Assembly: GCA_000437275.1 (NCBI GenBank)
Contig: FR899674.1
Span: 43,570-59,675, forward strand
DNA from: Clostridium sp. CAG:411
Lineage (GTDB): Bacteria > Bacillota > Clostridia > Lachnospirales > Lachnospiraceae
Direction of reading: 5' to 3'
Length of the DNA: 16,106 nt
Shown: positions 1 through 7,879 of the stretch, piece by piece
Layout of the letters: each line of letters starts with the position of its first letter
How positions within the stretch are numbered: the stretch's first letter is position 1
Translations under genes and position numbers: made by a program
Notes under the pieces: generated by a model
The model's input: only the letters and a program-made list of their open reading frames with translations
What the model was told of the DNA's origin: nothing
Database searches by the model: none

Positions 1-666
1 GATCCAGTCAGCCTGCATTTTCTTTACTTTTTCAGGCCAATCCAATTTATCCAAATCATCTAATAAACGATCTGCATATTTTGTGATTTTTAACATCCAC
101 TGTCTTAAATTTTTCTTTGTTACATCGGCTCCACAACGTTCACACTTACCACCGACAACCTCTTCATTGGCAAGACCTGTCTTGCAGGATGGACACCAGT
201 TAATTGGCATTTCTTTCTGATAAGCCAATCCTTCTTTAAACATCTTTACGAAAATCCACTGTGTCCATTTATAAAAATTAGGATCTGTTGTATTTACTTC
301 CATGTCCCAATCATAAATAGCTTCGATTTCCTTAATCTGTCTTTTAATATTTGCAATATTATCTGCTGTAGATTTTTCTGGATGTACTCCCATCTTTATG
401 GCATAATTTTCTGCTGGAAGTCCAAAGGCATCCCATCCCATTGGATGAATAACATAATGTCCCTGAAGCATCTTATAACGACTCCAAACATCACTAATTA
501 CATAACCTCTCCAATGTCCTACATGCAGACCATTTCCAGAAGGATAAGGAAACATATCCAAGCAATAGTATTTTTCTTTTTTCCCATCATTTACATTGAC
601 TGGATGCTGCTCCCAATACTTTTTCCATTTTTTCTCTACTTCTTTGTGATTGTACACTGCTGCCAT
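1..666 (-). CDS. leuS: Leucyl-tRNA synthetase, N-terminal part (partial)
   Basis: Class I aminoacyl-tRNA synthetase that charges tRNA-Leu in the cytoplasm. Only the first 222 codons are inside the window; the gene runs off the left edge. The ATG at 664-666 follows AGGAGG (674-679) with a 7-nt gap. The protein starts MAAVYNHKEVEKKWKKYW and carries the LeuS form of the HIGH signature, YPSGNGLHVGH, near residues 41-51, followed by the GWDAFGLPAEN block typical of LeuS. Further in is the Zn-binding insertion with paired CxxC (NWCPSC and KCERCG). The KMSKS motif, editing domain and anticodon-binding domain lie outside the window. Assignment is by recognised family motifs and is firm. Confidence 0.97.
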   Translation of the reverse strand, partial: MAAVYNHKEVEKKWKKYWEQHPVNVNDGKKEKYYCLDMFPYPSGNGLHVGHWRGYVISDVWSRYKMLQGHYVIHPMGWDAFGLPAENYAIKMGVHPEKSTADNIANIKRQIKEIEAIYDWDMEVNTTDPNFYKWTQWIFVKMFKEGLAYQKEMPINWCPSCKTGLANEEVVGGKCERCGADVTKKNLRQWMLKITKYADRLLDDLDKLDWPEKVKKMQADWI

Positions 667-760
667 CTTACAACCTCCTAGTTTTCTTTTCATCTCTATC
701 GCAATCTAATTCTATCCAAATCTGTAACAGACTGGAATTTCTACATTACACATACTTTTT

Positions 761-789
761 ATGATACCTCTATAAAGCCAATCTGTCAA
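761..789 (-). promoter_or_regulatory. Sigma-A-type promoter for leuS
   Basis: On the minus strand, TTGACA (784-789) and TATCAT (761-766) are separated by exactly 17 nt, a near-perfect vegetative promoter. It places the transcript start near 754, giving a leader of about 90 nt before the leuS ATG. The rest of 667-868 shows no gene. No T-box core or antiterminator is visible there, and the leader is too short to hold one. Confidence 0.75.
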
Positions 790-868
790 CCTTCCGCCTT
801 TCACAAAGCACTATAACTTTGCCATATTGTTACACTTCACGATCCAGTGAACTGTACTTTTTTCTTCT

Positions 869-1654
869 TTAATAATACACTTCCTGCAAAAATAGCCCCT
901 TTGCTTCTGCAGCCTCCCCTGCTTTTTCCCTATCGCAACTCTCCAGAATTATCTTCATAGTTTTCGGTTCTATTTCTCCTCGTCCAACCTGCATCAATGT
1001 ACCAACAATAATGCGTACCATTCTTGGCCAAAAATCATCCCCATGTATAGTAATACTCATCTCATCGATTCCGGCATAAATATCAATATCATAAATCTCT
1101 CTGATGGTAGATTTCTTCATTCTTTTATTGTCTGAAAATGTCTTAAAGTCATGTTTCCCTATCAAATACTTTGCTGCATCCCGCATTTTTAAGCTATCCA
1201 GCTTATGAAAACTATAGTAATTATACTTTCTCTGAAAAACAGATGGTACATCTCCCATAGAAATCTTATACTCATACTTAAAAGATTTTGCAAGATAACT
1301 ACTATGAAACCGTTCTGGTACTTCATCTACCTCCAGCACTGCAATATCCATCGGTAAAAAACGATTCAGATAATGTTTTATCTCATACATTTTCATATCT
1401 GTATTTGTCTTAAAATTGGCAATCTGTGCATACGCATGCACTCCTGCTTCTGTTCTCGCAGCTCCGATTACCTCAATTTTTTCTCCTTCCATCTTTTCCA
1501 ATACACTTTCCAATTTATCCTGAATTGTATTACTTCCCTTTCTTGCTTGTTTCTGCCATCCATCATATCTGGAACCATCATATTCTAAAACCAAACGTAT
1601 ATTTCTCATACTTTTCCTGCCCTTTCTTATGGTAGTATCTGTTTTTCTTTTCAT
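869..1654 (-). CDS. truA: TruA-like tRNA pseudouridine synthase with Asp-to-Glu at the catalytic site
   Basis: TruA converts uridines 38-40 of the tRNA anticodon arm to pseudouridine. Visible family blocks are LEYDGSRYDGWQ near residues 23-34, the catalytic-loop block ARTEAGVHA at about 66-74, KSFKYEYKI at about 123-131, RMVRIIVGTLMQVGRG at about 211-226, and a C-terminal KGLFLQEVYY. The catalytic aspartate, which sits in RTDAGVH in typical members, is glutamate here (GAA codon, 1448-1450). The usual GNGFLYNMVR block is GDDFWPRMVR and the terminal APAxGLFL is AAEAKGLFL, so this is a divergent copy. I chose the ATG at 1654 because GGAGG (1664-1668) lies 9 nt upstream. ATG at 1609 gives a more typical 246-residue protein but has only a weak AGGAA. 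Fold assignment is firm; activity is uncertain, and a second canonical truA may exist elsewhere. Confidence 0.88.
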   Translation of the reverse strand: MKRKTDTTIRKGRKSMRNIRLVLEYDGSRYDGWQKQARKGSNTIQDKLESVLEKMEGEKIEVIGAARTEAGVHAYAQIANFKTNTDMKMYEIKHYLNRFLPMDIAVLEVDEVPERFHSSYLAKSFKYEYKISMGDVPSVFQRKYNYYSFHKLDSLKMRDAAKYLIGKHDFKTFSDNKRMKKSTIREIYDIDIYAGIDEMSITIHGDDFWPRMVRIIVGTLMQVGRGEIEPKTMKIILESCDREKAGEAAEAKGLFLQEVYY

Positions 1655-1726
1655 TATAACAATCCTCCCCTCCCTTTTCAATGCCAAAACATCTCAGTTT
1701 CTTTGCTTTCTTTTCCTATTTTCATG

Positions 1727-1735
1727 TGGTATAGT
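1727..1735 (+). promoter_or_regulatory. Possible extended -10 element for the restriction gene
   Basis: TGGTATAGT on the plus strand matches the extended -10 form TGnTATAAT. No good -35 hexamer is seen at 17 nt. It would give a leader of about 90 nt before the endonuclease ATG. The 224-nt region from 1610 to 1833 otherwise holds only the truA start region and ribosome binding sites. Confidence 0.35.
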
Positions 1736-1833
1736 AAACAGTAATGAAAACAATAACACTTGGACTTTTTAACTATGATTTAGGTGTTACATTACACGTA
1801 GCTAATATGCAATAAAAAGAAAGGAGAACTTCC

Positions 1834-3615
1834 ATGAGCTGGTACTGGAGAACAAAACCAAGAAGTATTATAAAAACAATCCAATGGTTTCCCTATTTTG
1901 GGAAATTGCAAGGACAAAACTGGAATGAAACAAGTACATCAGTCAGTGCATTTAATCAAAAAAAAATCTATCCAGTCAGACGTTCCTATATATATCATGC
2001 ACATGGAGAAGAGGATGGTTGGCTTTCTACAATTTCCTATGAGGATTATTTATCTGGTTCTTACGATAGAAAAGAAACAGAAAGTAATGGAAGAAATGAT
2101 AAAAGTACCTATGAATTTTTAGGTTTTGGATACGTTTCCAAAAAAGGAAACATAAACATAACGGAATGTGGTCATCAAATCATACAAAACCAATTTGACC
2201 AGGAGCAATATTTAAAACAATTGCTAAAGCTTCATCTTCCAAATCCAATTCAAAAAATCAAATCTCCCTGCAAGCATCCAAATATTTTTCCAATGCAACT
2301 TGTTTTATCAGCATTTACAAAGTACGAAAGCCTCAATCGAAGTGAGCTTGCACTTTTATTTGGTTGTGATGAACCAGCACAAATCCCTCAAATGCTTGCA
2401 GCAATTGAAAATTTTAAAAGCCACTATGACTTACTAACAAACAAACTAGACACCAGAAAAGTCAAACAACTTTTTTCCAGCATATATGAAACATACTATG
2501 GAAAACTACAAAATAAGGTAGATAGCTTCTACGATTATGCCGAGGCTTTGTCACGTTCCTTAGTCTATACTGGTTTATTTCGTTTATCTGGAAGAAGTCT
2601 TGCAACGAAGGTTCGAATAGCCACCCATGCAAAAAAGAAAGTAGAACTTCTCCAACGAACCTTTTCTTTTTCTTATCCGGATGAGATTTCGGATATTGAT
2701 ACCTATATGCAATGGTATGGTAGCAGCGACAATATAATGCTTCCGTGGGATAATGCCACCGAACGGCAAGAATTGATACAGGAAAAATTAACTGTTTTAC
2801 AGGGACTTCTGTCAAAAAAAGAGGCACCCTCTCCAGTAAAGGATTACGAGCAAACTACTTTTGTCTCACAAGCTGACCTCAATCTACTACTTGCACAAAC
2901 GCAAAAGACAGATAATATTTCAGCTCTAAAGGACATGGAAAAAACAATTGATAAAGCAATCACTAATCACAATGAGGATTACTTTATTCGCGTTGCATCC
3001 AAAACAGAAAAAGAGCGTCAATTTATCCTTGAAAAGTTTGATGATATTCTGGCAAATGATGATATGAGTGCACTTTGGCTAGAGGTAAATACTTGGAAAT
3101 CCTTGATTGCTGTGCAAGGGAAACATCGCATGAAACGAAATTTCAATATTGAAGAAGACCTTTCACCACGTAGCTTTGCCCCTGGAGTTGGAAACACACC
3201 TGATATGGAACTCTACCTTGATAATACAATTCTATTACCTGAGGTTTCCCTTATGACAGGTGTACGCCAGTGGGAACATGAAGCATCCAGTGTAATTGAC
3301 CATGTACTCCATTTTATGGAACGAACACCTGATAAACAAGTATTAGGATTATTTATTTCTTCCCGCATCCACTTGCGCACTATGTGGCAATTCTTTTTAT
3401 TAAACAGAGAAAGCTGGCTTGGGAAAAAAATTCCAGTAGTTCCCTTGACAATTCCGCAGTATGTAGCAGTCATTCAACATTGTTATCAACAGGAATTGCC
3501 TATAACAGAACTACTCTCCTTTTTGGAATCTCTCTCCCTATCTGCCGAAAAACTGGCGGACTATCATTTATGGGAACAAAAAATTGCTAAGGCTGTAAAT
3601 ACGTTTACCTCTTAA
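1834..3615 (+). CDS. Type IIS restriction endonuclease, AlwI / N.BstNBI family
   Basis: A 593-residue protein, close in size to N.BstNBI (604). The family cuts, or nicks, a few bases outside a 5-bp asymmetric site such as GGATC or GAGTC. The N-terminal ~330 residues correspond to the recognition part, with FLGFGYVSKKGNINITECG (95-113) resembling the winged-helix block of N.BstNBI and YTGLF at 245-249 also shared. The C-terminal nuclease part has NFNIEEDLSP (436-445), the PD-(D/E)xK-type centre TPDMELYLDN (455-464), LPEVSLMTG (468-476) and a further acidic residue E483. D457, E470 and E483 show the same 13-residue spacings as the N.BstNBI active-site acids, from recall of that sequence. AAGGAG (1821-1826) lies 7 nt before the ATG. 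The methyltransferase follows 123 nt downstream on the same strand. The gene is intact. The exact site and whether it cuts one or both strands cannot be read from sequence. Confidence 0.9.
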   Translation: MSWYWRTKPRSIIKTIQWFPYFGKLQGQNWNETSTSVSAFNQKKIYPVRRSYIYHAHGEEDGWLSTISYEDYLSGSYDRKETESNGRNDKSTYEFLGFGYVSKKGNINITECGHQIIQNQFDQEQYLKQLLKLHLPNPIQKIKSPCKHPNIFPMQLVLSAFTKYESLNRSELALLFGCDEPAQIPQMLAAIENFKSHYDLLTNKLDTRKVKQLFSSIYETYYGKLQNKVDSFYDYAEALSRSLVYTGLFRLSGRSLATKVRIATHAKKKVELLQRTFSFSYPDEISDIDTYMQWYGSSDNIMLPWDNATERQELIQEKLTVLQGLLSKKEAPSPVKDYEQTTFVSQADLNLLLAQTQKTDNISALKDMEKTIDKAITNHNEDYFIRVASKTEKERQFILEKFDDILANDDMSALWLEVNTWKSLIAVQGKHRMKRNFNIEEDLSPRSFAPGVGNTPDMELYLDNTILLPEVSLMTGVRQWEHEASSVIDHVLHFMERTPDKQVLGLFISSRIHLRTMWQFFLLNRESWLGKKIPVVPLTIPQYVAVIQHCYQQELPITELLSFLESLSLSAEKLADYHLWEQKIAKAVNTFTS

Positions 3616-3625
3616 CATATTTTTC

Positions 3626-3654
3626 TTGTTTCACATATTAAAATTTGTTATAAT
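3626..3654 (+). promoter_or_regulatory. Promoter for the methyltransferase gene
   Basis: TTGTTT (3626-3631), a 17-nt spacer and TATAAT (3649-3654), with an extended TG at 3646-3647, lie in the gap between endonuclease and methyltransferase. This would let the protective methylase be transcribed independently of the nuclease, a common arrangement in restriction systems. The leader would be about 80 nt. Confidence 0.7.
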
Positions 3655-3738
3655 AAAAATCGAACATATGTACACAATGCATATTATTTCATAACTATTT
3701 CTACCGAATATAAATTATATACATTTGCGAGGCGTATT

Positions 3739-4953
3739 ATGAGTATAAAACCAAAAGAAAACAGACTTTCTCCGCTTTTGAAATATCCTGGCGGAAAAGA
3801 AAAAGAATTAAAATATATTTTACCGAATCTTCCAAAGAAAACTGCGAATTATTTTGAACCATTTATTGGTGGTGGTGCTGTCTACTTTTCTTTAGACTGC
3901 AAACATTACTATATCAATGACAAATCCAGCGAGTTAATCCATCTATATGAAATGATTGCTGAACAAAATGAAGATTTTTTCTCTAAAATTTGCGGCATTA
4001 ATAATAATTGGATGAACATTTCCAATTTAACGCAAAAACATGCCAAAAAATTACGGGAAATTTATGAATTGTATCGAACAAAAAAAATTGATAAGCAACA
4101 GCTTTCTGACCAAACAACAGAGTTTTTGTGTAGCCATGCAGGAGAATTCAATGATCTGTTAAAAAGTAACTTTAATATAGCACTGGAAAATTTTATTACA
4201 GAACTGATTAAAAGCTATACAAATAAAGTTATTCGTATGGCATCCATTGAAGAAAAAAAAGGAACACTTTGCGAAGAAGATATTACGCAAAATATTGAAG
4301 GTGCCTTTAAAAATGCTTTTTATATGCATTTCCGCTACCTTTACAATCACATTGAAGAATTGCATATTTCAAAGCCTTTTGCTACCGCTATCTATTTCTT
4401 CATTCGTGAATTTTGTTATTCTTCCATGTTCCGATACAACAAAAGCGGAAAATTCAATGTTCCTTATGGCGGAATTTCTTATAATCAAAAAAATTTAAGT
4501 AAAAAAATTGCCTATTTTTCGTCTGCGGAATTAGTGGAACAATTAAAAAATACTTGTATTTGTAATCAGGACTTTGAAGATTTCTTCCTTGCACACAAAC
4601 CACACAAACAAGATTTTATTTTTTTGGACCCACCTTATGATACCGAATTTAGCACTTACGCCAACAATGCTTTTGGAAAAGCAGAACAAAAACGTCTTGC
4701 CAATTTTCTATTAAAAAAATGCAAAGCAAACTTTATGCTAATTATTAAAAATACAGATTTTATTTTATCCCTGTATGAGCCAGGAACAAAGTGTGCCAAT
4801 GGGAATGTACTTCAATTGCATAAATTTGATAAAAAATATTTTGTAAGCTTTCAAGATCGTAATGATAAAAACGCACAACATCTACTTATCACAAACTACA
4901 ATATTGATGATACCAAGGGCAAAAAGTCTTTTGCTCCTAACATCATATCGTAA
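3739..4953 (+). CDS. Dam-like (D12 class) adenine-N6 DNA methyltransferase
   Basis: A 404-residue methylase that transfers a methyl group from S-adenosylmethionine to the N6 of adenine; it is the protective partner of the endonuclease upstream. Alpha-group (motif I before motif IV) order is visible: KYPGGKEKELKYILP (16-30), the AdoMet-binding EPFIGGGAVYF (40-50), then a helical insertion (about 80-210), then FRYNKSGKFNVPYGG (231-245), which matches the Dam block RYNLRGEFNVPFG, and catalytic DPPY (297-300). It is longer than E. coli Dam (278) mainly because of the insertion before the FNVPYGG block, which may carry target specificity. The ATG at 3739 follows GAGG with a 6-nt gap. The region looks more AT-rich by eye than the flanking minus-strand genes, which fits acquisition by transfer. 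Class is firm; the recognised sequence is inferred only from the partner family. Confidence 0.93.
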   Translation: MSIKPKENRLSPLLKYPGGKEKELKYILPNLPKKTANYFEPFIGGGAVYFSLDCKHYYINDKSSELIHLYEMIAEQNEDFFSKICGINNNWMNISNLTQKHAKKLREIYELYRTKKIDKQQLSDQTTEFLCSHAGEFNDLLKSNFNIALENFITELIKSYTNKVIRMASIEEKKGTLCEEDITQNIEGAFKNAFYMHFRYLYNHIEELHISKPFATAIYFFIREFCYSSMFRYNKSGKFNVPYGGISYNQKNLSKKIAYFSSAELVEQLKNTCICNQDFEDFFLAHKPHKQDFIFLDPPYDTEFSTYANNAFGKAEQKRLANFLLKKCKANFMLIIKNTDFILSLYEPGTKCANGNVLQLHKFDKKYFVSFQDRNDKNAQHLLITNYNIDDTKGKKSFAPNIIS

Positions 4954-4957
4954 AAAA

Positions 4958-5001
4958 ACGGCTTCAGATAGATATCCTACGATACAACTATCTGAAGCTG
5001 T
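4958..5001. terminator. Bidirectional intrinsic terminator
   Basis: A 14-bp stem (4958-4971 with 4988-5001, one G-T pair) with a 16-nt loop. On the plus strand it is followed by a T-rich tail (5001-5010); a run of seven A at 4952-4958 gives a U-tract for minus-strand transcripts. It sits between the convergent methyltransferase gene and the end of the long minus-strand operon and can serve both. Confidence 0.85.
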
Positions 5002-5021
5002 TTCTATTTTCAAGGAAGCAT

Positions 5022-6890
5022 TTATCTTATTTTGCGATACACATACTTTAATAGCTTCCATTCCTCTTCCTTACAAGTTTCTTTACTGTACCTATTTTTT
5101 TCTCCGATTTGTATTGCCATTTTTAACTCTTGTAAGGTACACCCCTTGACTTTTTCTTCCATCTGTTTTATCCACATTGTTGGTGGCAACTGAATTACAG
5201 CACCCTTTCTTTTCAACCTTTTTAATAATTTTCGATACTGCCTTTCTATTTTTCGATGCATATTCTTTCTTTGAGCCTTGTTTTTGACAAGAAGAAATAC
5301 AATGAAACACACAAGAAGAAGCAAAGCAACACATACACTTTCATATATCCATGTATCGTTTCTTTTTTTGTCTTTCGTTTGTTTTTCTGCCTTTGAAGGA
5401 TTTGTTTTATGTATACTATTTTCCTCTTTCGCAGTATCACTTCGCTCTTTCACCCGATTTTTTGTTCCTTCTGCTCTCTGTTTTGGTCTACTCATTTTTC
5501 CCTGATAACTTGGATCTACCTCCATAGGAATAAATCCTGCACCATCCTGATAAATTTCTACCCAAGCATGTCCATGATCCTCTGAAACCTCTATCATATC
5601 ATACGAAGTCTTATATGCCACATCCTCTTTTGTTACACAATATCCCTCTACATAACGGGCTGGGATTCCCAGATAACGATAAAGAAAAGTTGCCACTGTC
5701 GCATAATGCAAATCATACCCTTTTTTCTCTCCCTGTAATACCCAAAGTACAAAATCCGATGCTCCTGCGTACTTTTTTACCTTTTCACTATAGGACAAAT
5801 GCTGTGCTAAAAAATCACTGACAATCGCATTTGCCTCCTCATAGGACATATGACTCTTGTCTGTTTTAACCTCGCCTACTTCCTTCTTTAAATAATTTTT
5901 TATCTCTTCTGGAATTGTAAGATACTTTTCATATACATAAGTATTATAGTAACTTTCCGCAATGAGGTACTCCTCTGCTCCCTTGGCATGATATATTTTC
6001 ATGGAAATAGATGGATAATTCGATACCACATTAGAATATGCCTTATACTGATAACTCTTTTGTCCCCTAATTCCTTTACTCCACAATCCGTCTTCACGAT
6101 AGGAACTGCTAGTAGGAAGCTCTTGTTCCAGCAATCCATAGGGCGTATACACATACTCTCGATCGACTCCCTTTACTTTAATCGCTATACTATTTTCCTC
6201 TCCAACCTGACAAAACTTTGCACTGCTTCCTAACTGTGAAGCATACGAAAAATCATTCTTTTGTAATTTACGCAACACTTCTTTGGATGCATATATAGCA
6301 TCTCCGTCCATCGATTTCCAGCCACTTCCCGTATATTTTGCACCTACAAAGCCTCGCAAGTACAAATCAGCAGGTTTCTCCATTACAACCTGTAACGCTA
6401 CTCCTTTTTTCTTTTTTCGCTCTCCTATTCCACGAAAATCTCCTTTTGGTAACGTGGAAGTTTCTCCACCATATCGTACCATCTTCACTTGTTTTTCGCA
6501 CCAATTTTGTGCTCTATCCCACCAGTTTTTCCCAGAAAAATGGATTGCCAACATAATTCCCAGCAATAGAAAAAAGCTTACTAATACAACAAAATGACTT
6601 TTCTCTCCTCGTTTCCAACCTTCCCTGCCAAGCAGATACACACCAATTAAAAGTAATACAATTGTTGCGATTGCTCCTACCTGCTCAAACGTGGCTTGAT
6701 ACGGATGACAACTATATTCTGGCAATAATATTCCAAATCTCTTTTCTACGACACGCAGACACCTATTTCCCAATAACAACATACCAGTACGGAAAAACAG
6801 TATTCCCGCAAAGGCAAGAACTACCAAAATCGTGCCAATCCACTTTTCCCTATGCCCTTTTCCCTTTCTTTCTTCTCTTTGGATTATCAT
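5022..6890 (-). CDS. Membrane transglutaminase-fold protein lacking the catalytic cysteine
   Basis: A 622-residue membrane protein related to TgpA-type transglutaminase-like proteins. Hydrophobic segments lie at about 17-35, 71-88, 99-117 and 516-535, so residues ~120-510 form a large domain that is probably extracytoplasmic. The core block GYDLHYATVATFLYRYLGIP (391-410) continues ARYVEGY, with DHGHAWVEIY (438-447) and MEVDPSYQG (456-464). His441 and Asp459 of the Cys-His-Asp triad are present. The usual Cys (GxCxxFA) aligns with Asp393 (GAT, 5712-5714), so classical acyl transfer or protease chemistry is unlikely. A Lys/Glu-rich linker (~465-512) precedes the last membrane segment and a basic, probably cytoplasmic tail. 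AGGAG lies 5 nt before the ATG and 11 nt separate it from the DUF58 stop. MoxR, DUF58 and transglutaminase-like genes commonly cluster; here the set ends the six-gene operon. It may be a structural or binding member rather than an enzyme. Confidence 0.85.
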   Translation of the reverse strand: MIIQREERKGKGHREKWIGTILVVLAFAGILFFRTGMLLLGNRCLRVVEKRFGILLPEYSCHPYQATFEQVGAIATIVLLLIGVYLLGREGWKRGEKSHFVVLVSFFLLLGIMLAIHFSGKNWWDRAQNWCEKQVKMVRYGGETSTLPKGDFRGIGERKKKKGVALQVVMEKPADLYLRGFVGAKYTGSGWKSMDGDAIYASKEVLRKLQKNDFSYASQLGSSAKFCQVGEENSIAIKVKGVDREYVYTPYGLLEQELPTSSSYREDGLWSKGIRGQKSYQYKAYSNVVSNYPSISMKIYHAKGAEEYLIAESYYNTYVYEKYLTIPEEIKNYLKKEVGEVKTDKSHMSYEEANAIVSDFLAQHLSYSEKVKKYAGASDFVLWVLQGEKKGYDLHYATVATFLYRYLGIPARYVEGYCVTKEDVAYKTSYDMIEVSEDHGHAWVEIYQDGAGFIPMEVDPSYQGKMSRPKQRAEGTKNRVKERSDTAKEENSIHKTNPSKAEKQTKDKKRNDTWIYESVCVALLLLVCFIVFLLVKNKAQRKNMHRKIERQYRKLLKRLKRKGAVIQLPPTMWIKQMEEKVKGCTLQELKMAIQIGEKNRYSKETCKEEEWKLLKYVYRKIR

Positions 6891-6901
6891 TTCTGCTCCT
6901 T

Positions 6902-7879
6902 TTATACCTCATGTGGCAGAGTGTCCACAGACAACAATGTCCAGCAAAGCTGTTTCCATTGTAGTAAATTGCTTATATGCTCTGTTTTTTCCTCTCCACT
7001 ACTTTTTTCTATCCAACAAACCTTTACTGCCATTCCCGACTTTACTGCCTGTTCTACCATTTCAAATAAATATGCAATGTATGACTCAATCACTTCCCAG
7101 TTCTTTTCTGTCCTCTCCCAAGGAAAATGAACATGATAACATACTTCTTCTTCCTCGTCTTTTACAAATTCTTTCACCATTACAGTTCCATACTTTTGGG
7201 TTGCTTTATAATGGATATGTTTTCTGTTATCCCCCTTCTGAAACTCACGAATACCTGATAAATCTCCAAACTCTATTCCCTTCTTCTCATTTTCCAAAAT
7301 TCCCTCCAGACTTTCCCGTATCTGACTTTGTGCTTTCATTCTCTTTTCTTCTTTCGGTCCGAATAAGCACCTTGTAGTTTTATTGCATTTCCATTCTTTC
7401 TTCCATATGCCAAGCATATCCTCAATCAAAATAGTTTTCATAGAAATTTCTACAACCCCAGCCCAATCACTGGATAATGTAAATTGGTAGTTTTCTTTTC
7501 CCCTGTAAAAAAAAGTTACCAGTGTTTCCATTCTTTGTCCATTTCGTAGATTACATGCTTGTACCTGACAACAAACTCTGCCTACCCATGGTAATTTCCC
7601 AGCTTTTTTCACTACAAATTCCAGTTTTGTCTGCCCATATTCTTCCTGCTCTGCACTCCCATTTATTTCAATCTCTACTTTTCTTTTTTTCCTAATGCAC
7701 CAAGTACAAACAGGTAACAAAAGCAATGTATACACAAATTTTTCAAGCACATATACATTCCATATCAATTGTACTACTACAACTACACAAAAAAGAGCCA
7801 GCCAAAGAAACCGCCGTATCCATACCCTTCTTTTTTCCCTTACTAATGCGGATTTATTTTTTCTTTGGAATCGGAACAC
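6902..7879 (-). CDS. DUF58 family membrane-anchored protein
   Basis: A 325-residue protein with two adjacent hydrophobic segments near residues 22-41 and 47-61, then a beta-rich region, then the DUF58 signature FGDLSGIREFQKGDNRKHIHYKATQKYG at about 204-231, ending VMVKEF. The signature is stated here as two short overlapping pieces: GDLSGIREFQKGD (205-217) and RKHIHYKATQ (219-228). DUF58 proteins are usual partners of MoxR ATPases and often continue into a vWA-like fold; here the tail is short and acidic (DEEEEVCYH) with no visible metal-site motif (DxSxS). The start is GTG at 7879, supported by GGAGGAGG (7889-7896) 9 nt upstream. It overlaps the end of the MoxR gene by 26 nt, suggesting translational coupling. 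Biochemical function of the family is not established. Confidence 0.87.
   Translation of the reverse strand: MFRFQRKNKSALVREKRRVWIRRFLWLALFCVVVVVQLIWNVYVLEKFVYTLLLLPVCTWCIRKKRKVEIEINGSAEQEEYGQTKLEFVVKKAGKLPWVGRVCCQVQACNLRNGQRMETLVTFFYRGKENYQFTLSSDWAGVVEISMKTILIEDMLGIWKKEWKCNKTTRCLFGPKEEKRMKAQSQIRESLEGILENEKKGIEFGDLSGIREFQKGDNRKHIHYKATQKYGTVMVKEFVKDEEEEVCYHVHFPWERTEKNWEVIESYIAYLFEMVEQAVKSGMAVKVCWIEKSSGEEKTEHISNLLQWKQLCWTLLSVDTLPHEV

Noticed and set aside
382..681. 99-residue plus-strand open frame
   Set aside because: Antisense to the conserved leuS N-terminus.
831..868. Hairpin TTCAC/GTGAA after truA as a terminator
   Set aside because: Only a 5-bp stem with no U-tract; not convincing.
6832..7377. 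181-residue plus-strand open frame
   Set aside because: It lies opposite the DUF58 and transglutaminase genes, which have clear family motifs. Its composition is that of an antisense shadow and it lacks a recognisable domain.
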